From Humulus lupulus (Eukaryota; Streptophyta; Magnoliopsida; Rosales; Cannabaceae), in the NCBI RefSeq assembly GCF_963169125.1, contig NC_084802.1:39578607-39642606 (forward strand): DNA of 64,000 nt. Reading direction: 5' to 3'. Positions 1 to 9,877 of this stretch are shown here, in pieces. The notes under the pieces were generated by a model, which worked only from the letters and a program-made list of their open reading frames with translations, did no database searches and was not told the origin of the DNA. A program made the translations under genes and the position numbers. The number at the start of each line of letters is the position of its first letter. Position 1 is the first letter of the stretch.

Positions 1-515
1 CCTTCTGGTCAGGGCTTGGTTTGAGGCAGAAGAAATATAAAATTTCTGTGGGAGTGGGGACCTCCCACTCATGCCTCAGAACAGTATTTCAGTCCCACCA
101 GAAGTCTATATGAATTTGGGGGGAGCTGGAACGGAGCTAACTTGACGTAGTTTAAAAAATCTATGAAGTATTGGTCCAATGGAAGGAAAGCACCAGCCTT
201 CAGGTGCTCGTCACTCCAAGACCCATAATCGTCTTGGAATGGGGCACAGCTCCACTCTCCATCAAAGGCAGGTCAGGCGAGGAGACTGTCAGCCCCTAGT
301 TTGATGTTATGACTCAGCAAAATTTTATTTACTCTCCCTTGAGTCATAATCTTTGAGACTGTATGTTCAACCTCGAAGAAAGCATTGGGGTCGATGACGA
401 CCTCCCTCTCCACCACAGGACCAAAATGTGGGATAGGAGATTTAGAGGCGACTTGTGTGCCTTTGTCCTTATGCTGGGTAGATGAGCTCGCAACACTCTT
501 CTTTGGAGGTGCCAT
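1..515 (-). pseudogene. Antisense gene of Tat-type element A, N-terminal part
   Basis: The ATG at 515 opens a frame running leftwards, opposite to element A, whose 3' LTR lies to the right. The first 80 residues include EREVVIDPNAFFEVEH. After a stop near 273 the same frame continues with similarity to the 'putative plant transposon protein' family: motifs LPLDQYFIDFLNYVKLAPFQ and LPPNSYRLLVGLKYC are readable. At least three in-frame stops are present, so it is a decayed copy, and the C-terminal part lies outside the window. Genes of this kind are known on the antisense strand in Tat-lineage gypsy elements such as maize Grande; their function is unknown. Element C has a matching gene at 4217-5251. 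Family assignment is from remembered motifs, without a search. Confidence 0.6.
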
Positions 516-1138
516 AATTCAGATCGCCTGACAACAAAGCGGCCTAGTTAGTAGACGACCTAACTATAACTATGGTCATGGAGGTACGAAGGACGAAGAG
601 GACTACTTTCAACATTTGAAAGTTTATTGTTAAAAAAAATCTCATTGGATAATGAAGAGTAAAAAAACTTTCCAAACCAGGGGATAAAATACTTATAGGA
701 AATATGTTTGATTCTGAGAGGGTGTGGATACGGCCACGGGAAGCTCCTGGAAAGCTTCTGAAGGTCTGGGATTCGATAAAAAGTTCTTGGAATTCTAGAG
801 AAGAAAGGAAGCTTGAGAGTTTGAAAAGGGAGATATTTTTAATACAAAGGTGGTGAAGTCTGAGGACTGATCACCTTATTTATACATAAACTACGAAAAT
901 TAATCTGGGCCATCCAATTGGGTTAGCTCAAGATCCAAGGGCCAAGATTAAATAGACCAGATGGCAGCAAAAAGTTAACAGGACAGTTATTTCAGTCCTT
1001 GAAACTCGAACGGACGCCAATTGCAGAAAGCAACGTGTCCAGTACTTAAGTAATAAGCATGCGCAATTTTATGTGACATAAGTATAAATGCCCCTACTGT
1101 GTATGTTAGAAGGTGACGACATCAAACACGAGCAGGAG
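516..1138. other. 3' non-coding part of element A, with antisense leader
   Basis: No coding frame here. Read on the minus strand it is the promoter and untranslated leader of the antisense gene starting at 515. Read on the plus strand it is the 3' untranslated region before the polypurine tract of A. Confidence 0.6.
865..945 (-). promoter_or_regulatory. Antisense promoter of element A
   Basis: On the minus strand there is a clear TATA box, TATAAATAAGG, reading down from 884. About 30-70 bases upstream is a block (TTGGATCTTG, then CTAACC, then GGATGGC) that recurs in the same order upstream of the antisense gene of element C (3426-3490). Downstream both copies share TCACCACCTTT. Conservation of box and spacing between two diverged elements supports a real antisense promoter. 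Transcription itself is inferred. Confidence 0.55.
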
Positions 1139-1150
1139 CTTGGGGGAAAA
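1139..1150 (+). other. Polypurine tract of element A
   Basis: CTTGGGGGAAAA sits immediately before the TG of the LTR at 1151. Element C has the equivalent ACTTGGGGGCAAA beside its 3' LTR. It is the expected primer for plus-strand DNA synthesis. Confidence 0.7.
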
Positions 1151-1900
1151 TGTTGTACCCTGATTTTAACACAAGTTCACTCACTCAGCTAGGGTACAAC
1201 TGGCAGGTAAATACATGGAAAGATAACCAAGTAGAATATATGATTATTAACCATGTGAGCAGCTCGAGATTCATAATGGCCAGACCTAATGTTATGCATC
1301 CAGAATTAATTATGAGCTAAGAGTAAGATAGCTATCAAGCATGAGCTCGGAGTCAGATATCTGTCAAGCTTGAGCTCGTATGAGATATTCAGCTCATGAG
1401 GACCTAGATATAATGCATACTGAAGGATCTCAAGAGTTGAGGATTCTTTATACGCTCATTAATGACCAGGTTGTATCGTATTTATGTCATTTATTACCCG
1501 AGATAGCAGGAACGTATTTATTATGTTATCAAATCATATCCCAATGTAAAAGGGAATAATTTGCATTAATTATATATCATATGTATAATTGCGCGGTTTG
1601 TGGACACGGTTACCCAAACCTATCCATGGAATTCCCCTATAAATACTGGGAATATTGGACAGGAAAGGGGGCCATTATTCTGTATTACCTGAACTCTGCC
1701 AAAATAGAGAGAGAAACCGTAATAATATTGACTCGTGGACTAGGTGGATTTTAACCACTGAACCACGTATCCACCTAGTCCACGTAAAAGTTTTGTGTTT
1801 TTGAGTGAGTTCTGGTTATTTCCTTACGATTTAATATTAAGCGCTAATCTGCCCTTTTTATTTCTTAATATCTCGTTGACAAAAAACCGCATAAAAAACA
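1151..1900 (+). repeat. 3' LTR of Tat-type gypsy element A
   Basis: It starts TGTTGTACCCTGATTTTAAC and probably ends AAAAAACA at 1900, where the copia reading frame of H resumes at once. Several stretches match the LTR of element C read on its sense strand: the first 50 bases, the block with CTGCCAAAATAGAGAGAGAA, and GACTAGGTGGATTTTAACCA. A TATA box (CCTATAAATACTGG) lies near 1636. The 5' LTR and most of A are outside the window. Confidence 0.8.
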
Positions 1901-2080
1901 AGCATATATTATCTTGTTTTTCTAAGATACTTGAGAATATTCTTTACTACGACCCTAGGACTTAATCTAGGATTGGATTGATAACGACTAACTATCCCTT
2001 CTGCATAACAAATGTCATGTCTTGTACACAACATGGCATACATTAGACTGCCTACCACAGAGGCATAAGCATATTGTCTC
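1901..2080 (-). pseudogene. Ty1/copia element H: RT/RNase H connection fragment
   Basis: The minus strand reads YASVVGSLMYAMLCTRPDIC followed by YQSNP and a degraded NILKYLRKTR, the usual end of copia RT leading to RNase H. It is cut by A at 1900/1901 and by B at 2080/2081. The upstream part of the same protein resumes at 26066, where the frame ends with a region like SKEQCPKT. The two pieces are therefore one gene split by element B. Confidence 0.85.
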
Positions 2081-2519
2081 TGTAGCGTCCCAAAACTCCT
2101 AATAAAGATTAGTATGTTGATTAGTGTGCCAGAAGGGAATAATTGGAACTATATGATTATAATTAAATATATATGTGATTATGTGAGTTAAATGAGTTAT
2201 ATTATGATATGATTGTGCTTAAAGACCTGCTTTTGTTAAAAATGAGCATTTTCATAATTTTGACTGGTTGAGGGTATAAGAGTAATTTTAATGTGTTATG
2301 TGTATGCGACCACATTATTATGTGTGTATTCATGATATTCAGCAAGATTCGATCCTTTTGAGAAATTTAGTGGAAAAGTCACAATGGGGATTAATACCCG
2401 GCTCAGGGTAAGCCAAGGGGTATTTTTGTAACTTCATTTATTTTGGGAATTTGGGGAATATGAAATATTTTTGAGGAAAATATTTGTATTTGGAAGATTA
2501 GAAGATTAAATTGGGAGTT
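2081..2519 (+). repeat. 5' LTR of B, first part
   Basis: It begins TGTAGCGTCCCAAAACTCCT, the usual start in this chromovirus group, and is cut by element C. The LTR continues at 13006 after C's target duplication GAGTT. Confidence 0.8.
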
Positions 2520-3215
2520 TGTTGACACAGTTTTTTGCCAACAGTGTATTTTAGAAATTATAAGGTTAATTAGTGCTTAAGCATAAACCGAAATATGAAA
2601 TGAATTCACAATAACACAAATATTTTTACATGGTTCAGTGGTTAAAATCCACCTAGTCCATGAGTCTTTATTATCGTTGTTTCTCTCTCTATTTTGGCAG
2701 AGTTTCAGTATTACAGAATAATCGACCCTTTCCCTGTCTAGTATTCTCAATATTTATAGAGAAATTCCACGGACATGTTTGGGTAACCACGTGAGCCAAT
2801 CACGGATTTACATATTTATTACATTTAATACAAACAATTCTCATTTATACTGGGATATGATTTGATCATAAAATAAATGGTCTCCTAATATCTGGGGCAT
2901 TAAATACAACAAACTGGTCATAAATAAGCATACAAAAGTACCCGAGTCTTTGGCGATATGCGGGTACACAGTATATTTGAATTATCGCGAGTTGGATATC
3001 TCTCTAAGCTCGTACTTCGGCCGCCATTTGAATATCATGAGCTCGTGCTTCACAATCTTCATGTTTGTACCTCAGGTTAATCCCAGGACGCTTAACACCA
3101 CGCGTGCCCATGTGACAACAAACATATATCATTTCCTTGGTCTTTTCTCCATATATTTATTTTCCAACTGTAGCTGAGCTGAGTGAAGGACTCGTGCTGA
3201 AATTAGGGTACAACA
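2520..3215 (-). repeat. 3' LTR of element C
   Basis: 696 bp, RNA-sense start TGTTGTACCCTAATTTCAGC and end GTGTCAACA. The sense strand has a TATA box (CTCTATAAATATTG) around 2750-2763. ACTTGGGGGCAAA lies next to its 5' sense end (3216-3228). Confidence 0.93.
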
Positions 3216-4216
3216 TTTGCCCCCAAGTCCCTGCTCGTGGTTCATGTCGTCACCTTCTGACCTACGCAGTAGGGACTTTTAGACTTCTGTTGGATTAAAC
3301 CGTGCCTGCCCACTACTCGAGTATTGGACACGTGGTATACCATAATTGGTGTCTTTTTGGGTTTCGAGGCATACAATAATTGTCTTGTCACCTTTTTACC
3401 GTCGTTTTGTCTTTTTAACCGTGGCCTTTGGATCTTGTACTAACCAAATCGGATGGCTCAAATAAATTTATGTCGTTTACGAATAAATAAGGTAGGAAAT
3501 CTTAGGTTTCACCACCTTTCATTTGAAAATTTTCTATATTTCCTCTCTTCTGTATTTCTGAATCCTTCTTCTTTTTCAGAAAAACCCAAAAATCGTTTGT
3601 TGCATCCAGTTACTCAGGAGTCTTCCAGGAACTTTCCCCTGCAAAGTCTACTTCTTTTTATCAAAGACAATACTTTAAGTGCCTCATCTTTTGGTTTTGA
3701 AGAAATTTTTCTTTTACTGTTCTTTTTTGTTCTTCACCATGCTCACCCGCACTTCACCGTAGTCAATATTAGATTATTCCCCAAATGTTTTTAGCAAATA
3801 GGCTTCAACTTAGATTTAATGAGTAGGTCCTAAAATATCATCGGAACTACGACATTCATAAATCTGGTTAAAGTTGGGTAATCCATGGCGAATTTAGAAA
3901 ATACCCATTCAGGATATAGAAGATGAAAAGTTTTTAGGGTCCAAACCAGGTTGCTTAGGGATCATGCTTCTTGGGTGGTTTTGCACTAAACCGCCTCCCA
4001 AGGAAAGTAGTGGCCTAACATTCTGACACACGGATCCCTAAATATCAGTGGTCTGTTAGGAAACCGAGGCACGTAACTTAGGGTAGTGCATGACATCACG
4101 CGATGGGGCCAAGGCTAACTCAGCTCGTATATCAAAAGTAAAACATTCCCCTATTGTTCTTTTCAAGTGAAGAGATGGAATAAACCGAAGCTCCTGACCT
4201 CCATATCGCTTTCCAG
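3216..4216. other. 3' region of C: antisense promoter and leader
   Basis: Begins with the polypurine tract of C on the minus strand. On the plus strand it carries the antisense promoter (3426-3490) and a pyrimidine-rich leader. An N-terminal exon matching the one in A is not recognisable; a decayed start near 3738 (ATGCTCACCCGC) soon reaches a stop. Confidence 0.5.
3426..3490 (+). promoter_or_regulatory. Antisense promoter of element C
   Basis: TTTGGATCTTG, TAACC and GGATGGCTCA are followed by a TATA-like GAATAAATAAGG at 3481, in the same order as in element A (minus strand, 945-865). The TATA core is weaker here than the TATAAATAAGG of A. TCACCACCTTT follows in both copies. Confidence 0.5.
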
Positions 4217-5251
4217 GCCGGGAAAACTGGCTCGGGCCCTGTTGTGAAGGGGCACAGATTTATGAAGAAGTCCCCTCCGGCAGCGGGAAATGTCCCAAAA
4301 TCCCCTGCTAAGGGGAAAGGAACGAGCTCGAGAGCTTCGGTGTCCTCCGTCACTAAGAGGAGGATTCCTCCTCCTACTCCTCCACCTCACTTTGCGCATT
4401 CTCGGGATCAAGTTACACAAGCTGATCCTATAGCTCCCCCTGCCCCAGCTACGACCGTCCGAATACCAGTAGATCCCCATGATCTAGAGAAAATACCTGA
4501 AGCCTTTCAGGGAATCCTTTATGAGACGGTGAGCCACATGGTGGGGCAAACCTATAAGGCCAGCTCGAGGGACTTGAGGACTATCGAGGAGCGAAGCCCG
4601 GAGAATGTCCTAAAGTCAGCCTTGGGGATGAACCTTACAGTAAGTTATCCTTCCTTGGTGACATCTTTCTTTTTATCGCGTCTAAGGATATATCTGACTT
4701 GCCTTGTTATTTTCCAGTCTGCCCTGGCTCAATATCGCAGTATAGCCTGGGCTAGGGCTAGAAATGAGGAGCTCCAGGCTGAAATAAATGCCACCAAGCC
4801 TGCCCTGACAACTGCTCAAGAAGGCGAGCATGTTGCCAAAGCAGCCTTTGCGACTGCCTAAAAGAGTGAGTATGATGCCAAGTTTGCGCTCGCCTCGTCC
4901 TAGGAAAGCGAGCAGGCTGCAAAGATTTCCTTGGCTGCTCTCCAAGTTCAAGCTCCACAACTCCAGGCCAAGGTTGATGAAGCCAAAGCAAACCTACTCG
5001 AGGTTGAGGCTGCAGTCAAAGAAGAGAAGGCAGTCTCATTGTTGTCCATGGAAGATATGTTGTCCTATGGCTGGGCCTTTAACTAGGATGGGAACCTTTC
5101 TTTCATGGCTCCCGCTCTATGGGATCCGTACCTTCAAAAATTCAAGGCTCGGATCTTGCTAGAACCGTCAGAAATGGGGGATGCTTCTGCAGCGGGCGAG
5201 CAGGAAGGCGAGGAGGTTACATCCTCAGAGCAACCTAGAGGAACTCAGTGA
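4217..5251 (+). pseudogene. Antisense gene of element C, two visible exons
   Basis: Opposite to C, an exon starts after a TTTCCAG acceptor at 4216 and runs to 4639. A 78-bp intron (4640-4717, GTAAGTT...TTTTCCAG) leads to a second exon in the same phase ending with TGA at 5249-5251. The first exon is basic and Pro/Ser-rich (RRIPPPTPPPHF). The second is Ala/Glu/Lys-rich and looks coiled-coil (ARNEELQAEINATKP), ending with an acidic tail. Three in-frame stops (TAA at 4859, two TAG) sit where Gln or Trp codons would be expected. The protein resembles the C-terminal half of antisense 'putative transposon' proteins of Tat elements; its role is unknown. The N-terminal domain seen in A is missing. 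Confidence 0.6.
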
Positions 5252-6014
5252 CAATTTTTTTTTGTTTTTTTGTTTTTTTTTTATATTTGTTTGAAAACAA
5301 TTGTCTTTGGGCTCAGTTCGAGGTTTTTCTCCTCGGGACAATTTTATTTTCAATTTATATATCTAACTTTTTATCTATTTATCTTTCCTTTATTGTCTCT
5401 CATGTTTATGACTTCTTAGACTTGTACATTCGATATTTTAGGAATCGATTTTTAGATCGGGAGAGATATTTTGAGCTCGGTTATTCAAACTTTGTGTGTT
5501 GACCTTGGACCCAGCTATATCCGGGATTTAAAATATTTTAAACATAGTTTGTGTTAGGTTTATTGACAACTCGAGCCTTAAAAAGCCCTTGATTTTAAAC
5601 AATTTTCCCAACTTTCTACATTTGTATCTGGTTGTATCTAGGGTTTTAAATGATAAAAACTGAGTTTATGGTAGGTTTATTGACATCTCGAGCTCTTAAA
5701 AAGTCATCGAATATTCAATTTTCCAAGCTTCTAAGTTTTGGACCTGGTTGTATCCAGTGTAGCTTTATACCTGGTTGTATCTAGGGGTTTAAGTAATTTA
5801 AACTTATCCAGCAATCTCATTCTGATCCACCTCAGGTTATATGCCCCCCAAGCAACCAAAATGTAGAGACTTTCCTAGTTGCTTTTACAAACATCAATAC
5901 ACGAGCTAAGACAACTTTAACAAGAAAAATTATTTAAAAATCCATCTGTTATTTAATGAAATGGCTTTTATAATTAAGCCTTACATGAATGACTGTACTA
6001 TTGATAATACTTTT
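5252..6014. other. AT-rich spacer of C between antisense gene and integrase
   Basis: No coding frame. It contains several poorly conserved copies of a phrase like ACCTGGTTGTATCTAGGG (around 5500-5790), suggesting a small degenerate repeat. The long 3' non-coding region is typical of the Tat lineage. Confidence 0.5.
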
Positions 6015-7255
6015 TTTAAATGCATGGTGTTCCAAGTCCGCGGGACTATCTCCCCATTCAGCCGAGCTATCTTGAAGGTTCTTTCACGCAAAACTTCCCC
6101 GATATGATATGGTCCTTCCTAGTTCGGGCCTAAAACGCTGTCCTTGGGATCCTTATTCGCCAGAAAGACCCTTCGGGGAACTAGGTCGGCTAATCCAAAA
6201 CTACGTCTCTTGACTTTAGAATTAAAGTAACGAGTGATTTTTTGTTGATAATGGGCGAGCTGTAGCTGCGAATCCTCTTGTTTCTCATCACTCAGGTCGA
6301 GAGATACATTAAGTAATTCATCATTTTGTTCCTCGCTAAATGTCTTTTTCCTGTGAGTGGTTACCATAGCTTTGACTAAGAGGACGACCTCGCTTCCAAG
6401 ACTTAAGGAGAAAGGAGTGTGTCCCGTGGAGGTTCTGTGAGAAGTTCGGTATGCCTAAAGTATTTGTGGGAGCTGTTATGGCAATACTCCTTTAGCCTCG
6501 TCTAACCTTTTCTTAAGGATCACCTTTAGGGTTTTGTTCACAGTCTCGACCAGCCCATTGGCCTGTGGATATGCTACTGAGGAGAAACTTTTATTAACGT
6601 CGTATTTTTCACAGAAGTTAGTGAAGAGATCACTATCGAACTGGGCCCCATTGTCCGACACAGGCTTTTTAGGAAGCCCAAACCGACATACAATATTCTA
6701 TACCACAAATTCCAGGACTCTCTTTGAAGTGATGGTTGACAAAGGCTCGGCCTCTAGCCACTTCGTGAAATAGTTGATTGCCACCATCGCGTATCGAACT
6801 CCTCCCTTGCCCATTGGTAGGGACCCTATTAGGTCGATTCCCCACACCGCAAATGGCCACAGGGATGAGATCATCATTAGCTCGATTGGAGTAGCTCAGG
6901 CAACTATGGTGAAACGCTGGCATTTGATGCATTTCTGAACATACGAGATCGAGTCTTTTGTTAAAGTTGGCCAAAAATAGCCCTGGCTCAGTATTTTTAG
7001 TGCTAGGCTTTTCCCCCCAGTATGATCTCCACAAAAGCCTTCATGCACTTCTTGCAATATGTTTTTAGCTTCCTCAGGCATAACACACCATAGGACAGGC
7101 AATGAATGACCACGTTGATATAATGTACCATCCACTATCACATACCTCGAAGCTTGATAAAGTACTTTTCTTGCATCATTTCTTTCCTCAGGTAGCCTTC
7201 CCGTTGTGAGGTATTCCATTATGGGGGTCATCCAAGTTGGTCTTGTGTCGATCAT
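6015..7255 (-). pseudogene. Integrase of element C
   Basis: The N-terminal zinc domain is visible as EVHEGFCGDHTGG followed by CIKCQRF (H-H-C-C pattern). The core follows in other frames, with SDNGAQFDSDLF (catalytic Asp) and YPQANGLVETVNKTL (catalytic Glu). The C-terminal segment continues past a TAG (a TGG position) near 6118 and reads GPYHIGEVLRERTFKIARLN, then a degraded end near 6015. At least three frame changes or stops make it non-functional. It would have inserted the cDNA copy into host DNA. Confidence 0.85.
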
Positions 7256-7435
7256 CTAGACCTCTACCGTTTCGTCTATCACACTCAGACTCTCCAAGAA
7301 CTCCACTGGCACTACATTCATAGTCTTAGCTTCCTTGGTGGTGGCAAGCCTTGCCAAACCGTCAGCATTAGAGTTCTGCTTGTGATGTATTTGTTCAACG
7401 GTACTGTACTCAAATTTGGCTAGCTCCCCCTTCCC

Positions 7436-7819
7436 CTAAGCTAGGTAAGCCACCATCTTGGTGCCTCGAGCTTGATATTCCCCCAACACCTGATTAACCA
7501 CGAGCTGAAAGTCGCTATAACACTGGACGACCTTCGTTTTGAGCTCCTTCGTCACTCTCAGTCCAGCTACTAAGGCCTCATATTGATCTTCATTGTTAGA
7601 TGCTTGGAATCCAAATCTCATAGCTGTATGGAATTGATGCCCTTCTGGGGAGACAAATATGATCCTAGCTCCTGATCCGTTCTCGTTTGATGATCCATCT
7701 ACGAATATTTTCCATAACTCTTGCACCGGTTCCTTCAAAAGCTCCTCTTGAAATTTGGTGCATTCAGCCACAAAATCAGCAAGGGCCTGACTTTTGATTA
7801 AGGTCCGTGGTACGTACAA
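7436..7819 (-). pseudogene. Archaeal-type second RNase H of element C
   Basis: 127 residues with IFVDGSSNENGSGARIIFVS, then NNEDQYEALVAGL and VQCYSDFQLVVNQVLG, the D-E-D pattern of the plant/archaeal-type RNase H. This domain follows the ordinary RNase H only in Tat-lineage gypsy elements and is the best evidence for classifying C. The segment is open internally, but its flanks are frameshifted. Confidence 0.85.
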
Positions 7820-7887
7820 TATCCCGAATTGGCTGAGTTCAACTGGCCATTTTAAAAACGTCCTAGCATTTCAGGTTTTTGCAATAC

Positions 7888-8235
7888 CTACCTTAAAGGT
7901 TGCTCGGTCATGACGTTGATTGAATAGGACTGGAAATATGGTCTGAGCTTCCTGGAAGCCAATATTAGACAGAATGCTAGATTTTTTATCAATGGATATC
8001 GTGATTCAGCTCTAAGAAGTCTCTTGCTTATATAATACACTAGTTTTTTAGCGCGATCTTCTTCTCGAACTAACACAACACTGAATGCATTTTCTGTCAC
8101 TGCCAAATAAAGGAACAGAGGCTCTCCAGACATAGGCTTGTACAATATTGGGGGCTCGACCAAGTGTGATTTTAGGTCAAGGAATGCCTGCTCACACTCC
8201 TCAGCCCATTCAAATTTCTTGTTTCCCCTTAGCAA
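7888..8235 (-). pseudogene. RNase H of element C (first, retroviral-position copy)
   Basis: KFEWAEECEQAFLDLKSHLV followed by PLFLYLAVTENAFSVVLVRE and KLVYYISKRLL is the classical RT thumb/RNase H junction of gypsy elements. Where most gypsy elements have D in the 'LYVDAS'-like motif there is A here, as is common when the archaeal-type domain at 7436-7819 is present. Confidence 0.8.
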
Positions 8236-8487
8236 GTTGTAGAATCACAAGCACTTGTCAGTGGATTTTGAAATAAAACGATTCAAAGCTGCCACCCTTC
8301 TAGTCAGGCATTGAACTTCTTTGCGCAACCTGGGCGAGGGCATTTCTAACAGTTATTTGATTTTATCAGGATTCGCCTCTATCCCCCTCGTATTGACTCT
8401 GAACCCCAGAAATTTTCCCGATGCTACTCAGAAAGTACACTTCTGGGGATTCAGCCTCATACCATACCTCCTTAAGATCTCAAAAAA

Positions 8488-9358
8488 TTATTTCAGATTG
8501 GATACATGGTTACCGAAAATCTTGGATTTGATAAGCATATCATCGACATACACTTCCATATTCCTCCCAATTTGATCAACAAACATTTTGTTGACTAATC
8601 GCTGATAGGTAGCTCCGGCATTCTTCAGCCCGAAGGGCATGACTTTATAACAATATACATTAGTTGGGGTCATAAAGCTAGTATGTTCTTGGTCCATAGG
8701 GGTCATCGCGATCTGGTTATACCTAGAATATGCATCCATAAAGGACATGAGCTCGTGACCCGTCGTGGCATCTACCAACTGATCAATCCTTGGGAGTGGG
8801 AAGCTTGGGGCAAACTTTGTTCATGTTGGAGAAATCAATGTAGGTCCTCCATTTCCCGTTTGGCTTTGGGACCAGCACAGGATTGGCAACCCAGATCGAG
8901 TATTTTTCTTCATGAATAAACCCACACTTTAACAGTCGAGTTGCTTCTTCCTCCAGTGCTTTAGCTCAGACTATTCCCAAACGCCTCTGTTTTTGGGATT
9001 TTGCAGGCATGTTCTTGTCCAAGTTTAGAGTGTGCATGATTACACTCGGGCTTATTCCCACCATGTCATCATGTGACCAGGTGAAGACGTCCAAATTCTT
9101 TTGTAAGAAATTTATCAGCTCCCTCTTCCTTTTGTCATCAAGATTTTTCCCAATCTTAACAACTCTTGAAGCCTTTTTGGGATCTATACTTACTTCCTCG
9201 AGCTCCTCAATGGCCTGGAGCTCTAACCTGTCCTCGACCATTCGTGGATCAATGTCATCATGTGGGACGACATCGCTATCCTTTGCTTCTTGAGGTTCTT
9301 CTATCCCACAAGTGTCTTCCACTTCCTGGGACTCCTCACCTCCATCACTTATGGCCAT
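8488..9358 (-). pseudogene. Reverse transcriptase of element C
   Basis: The N-terminal linker (8966-9358) has FLQKNLDVFTWSHDDMVGIS and YPLDPKKASRVVKIG-like text. The core reads VLVPKPNGKWR, then after a frameshift near 8790 SRYNQIAMTP, PFGLKNAGATYQRLV and the catalytic YVDDML. The catalytic box is intact, but the frame is broken at least twice. Confidence 0.85.
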
Positions 9359-9361
9359 AGC

Positions 9362-9874
9362 TTACTGCCCGAGTTGTGATATTCCCTTCATAGAAATGTT
9401 ATAACATTCCTTGGCAGTGAGTTGATCGCCTCTGACAGTGCATATCCCCGTAGCTGAGGGGAACTTAATTGCTAGGTGGCGGATAGAGGTTATGGCTTCA
9501 AATGCCATCAACGCAGGTCGGTCCAAAATTTCATTGTACGCAGCTGGACAGTCAATCACAACAAACTCGAGTAACTTGGAGACAATTTGCGAGCCTTCTC
9601 CCAATGTTACCATTAATTCAATCGTTCCGATGGCAACCGACCCTTCACTAGAAAATTCATATAGAATCATTGAGGTCACCTTCAGTTCTGTTACAGACAA
9701 CCCCATCTTTTCCAAGGTAGAACTAAAAAGCAGATTCACAGAACTCCCGTTATCCACTAGTGTCCTCTGTACTCTTTGATTGGCGAGTTGAACGGTTATG
9801 ACCAAATGATCATTATTTGGGAACTGGACGTGACTAGCATCCTCTTTTGTAAATATGATTGGTTGTTTTTCCAA
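9362..9874 (-). pseudogene. Aspartic protease of element C
   Basis: 170 residues without an internal stop, with the active-site motif VDNGSSVNLLF (D-N-G-S-S in place of D-T/S-G) preceded by VQLANQRVQRTL. The family cleaves the gag-pol polyprotein. The frame is separated from gag by a single stop at 9875-9877 and from RT by a stop near 9361. Confidence 0.8.
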
Positions 9875-9877
9875 ATG

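Noticed and set aside
3453..3794. 113-codon plus-strand frame at the C antisense leader
   Set aside because: Phe/Leu-rich from pyrimidine-rich leader DNA, overlaps the TATA-like box, and is not matched in element A; more likely untranslated leader.
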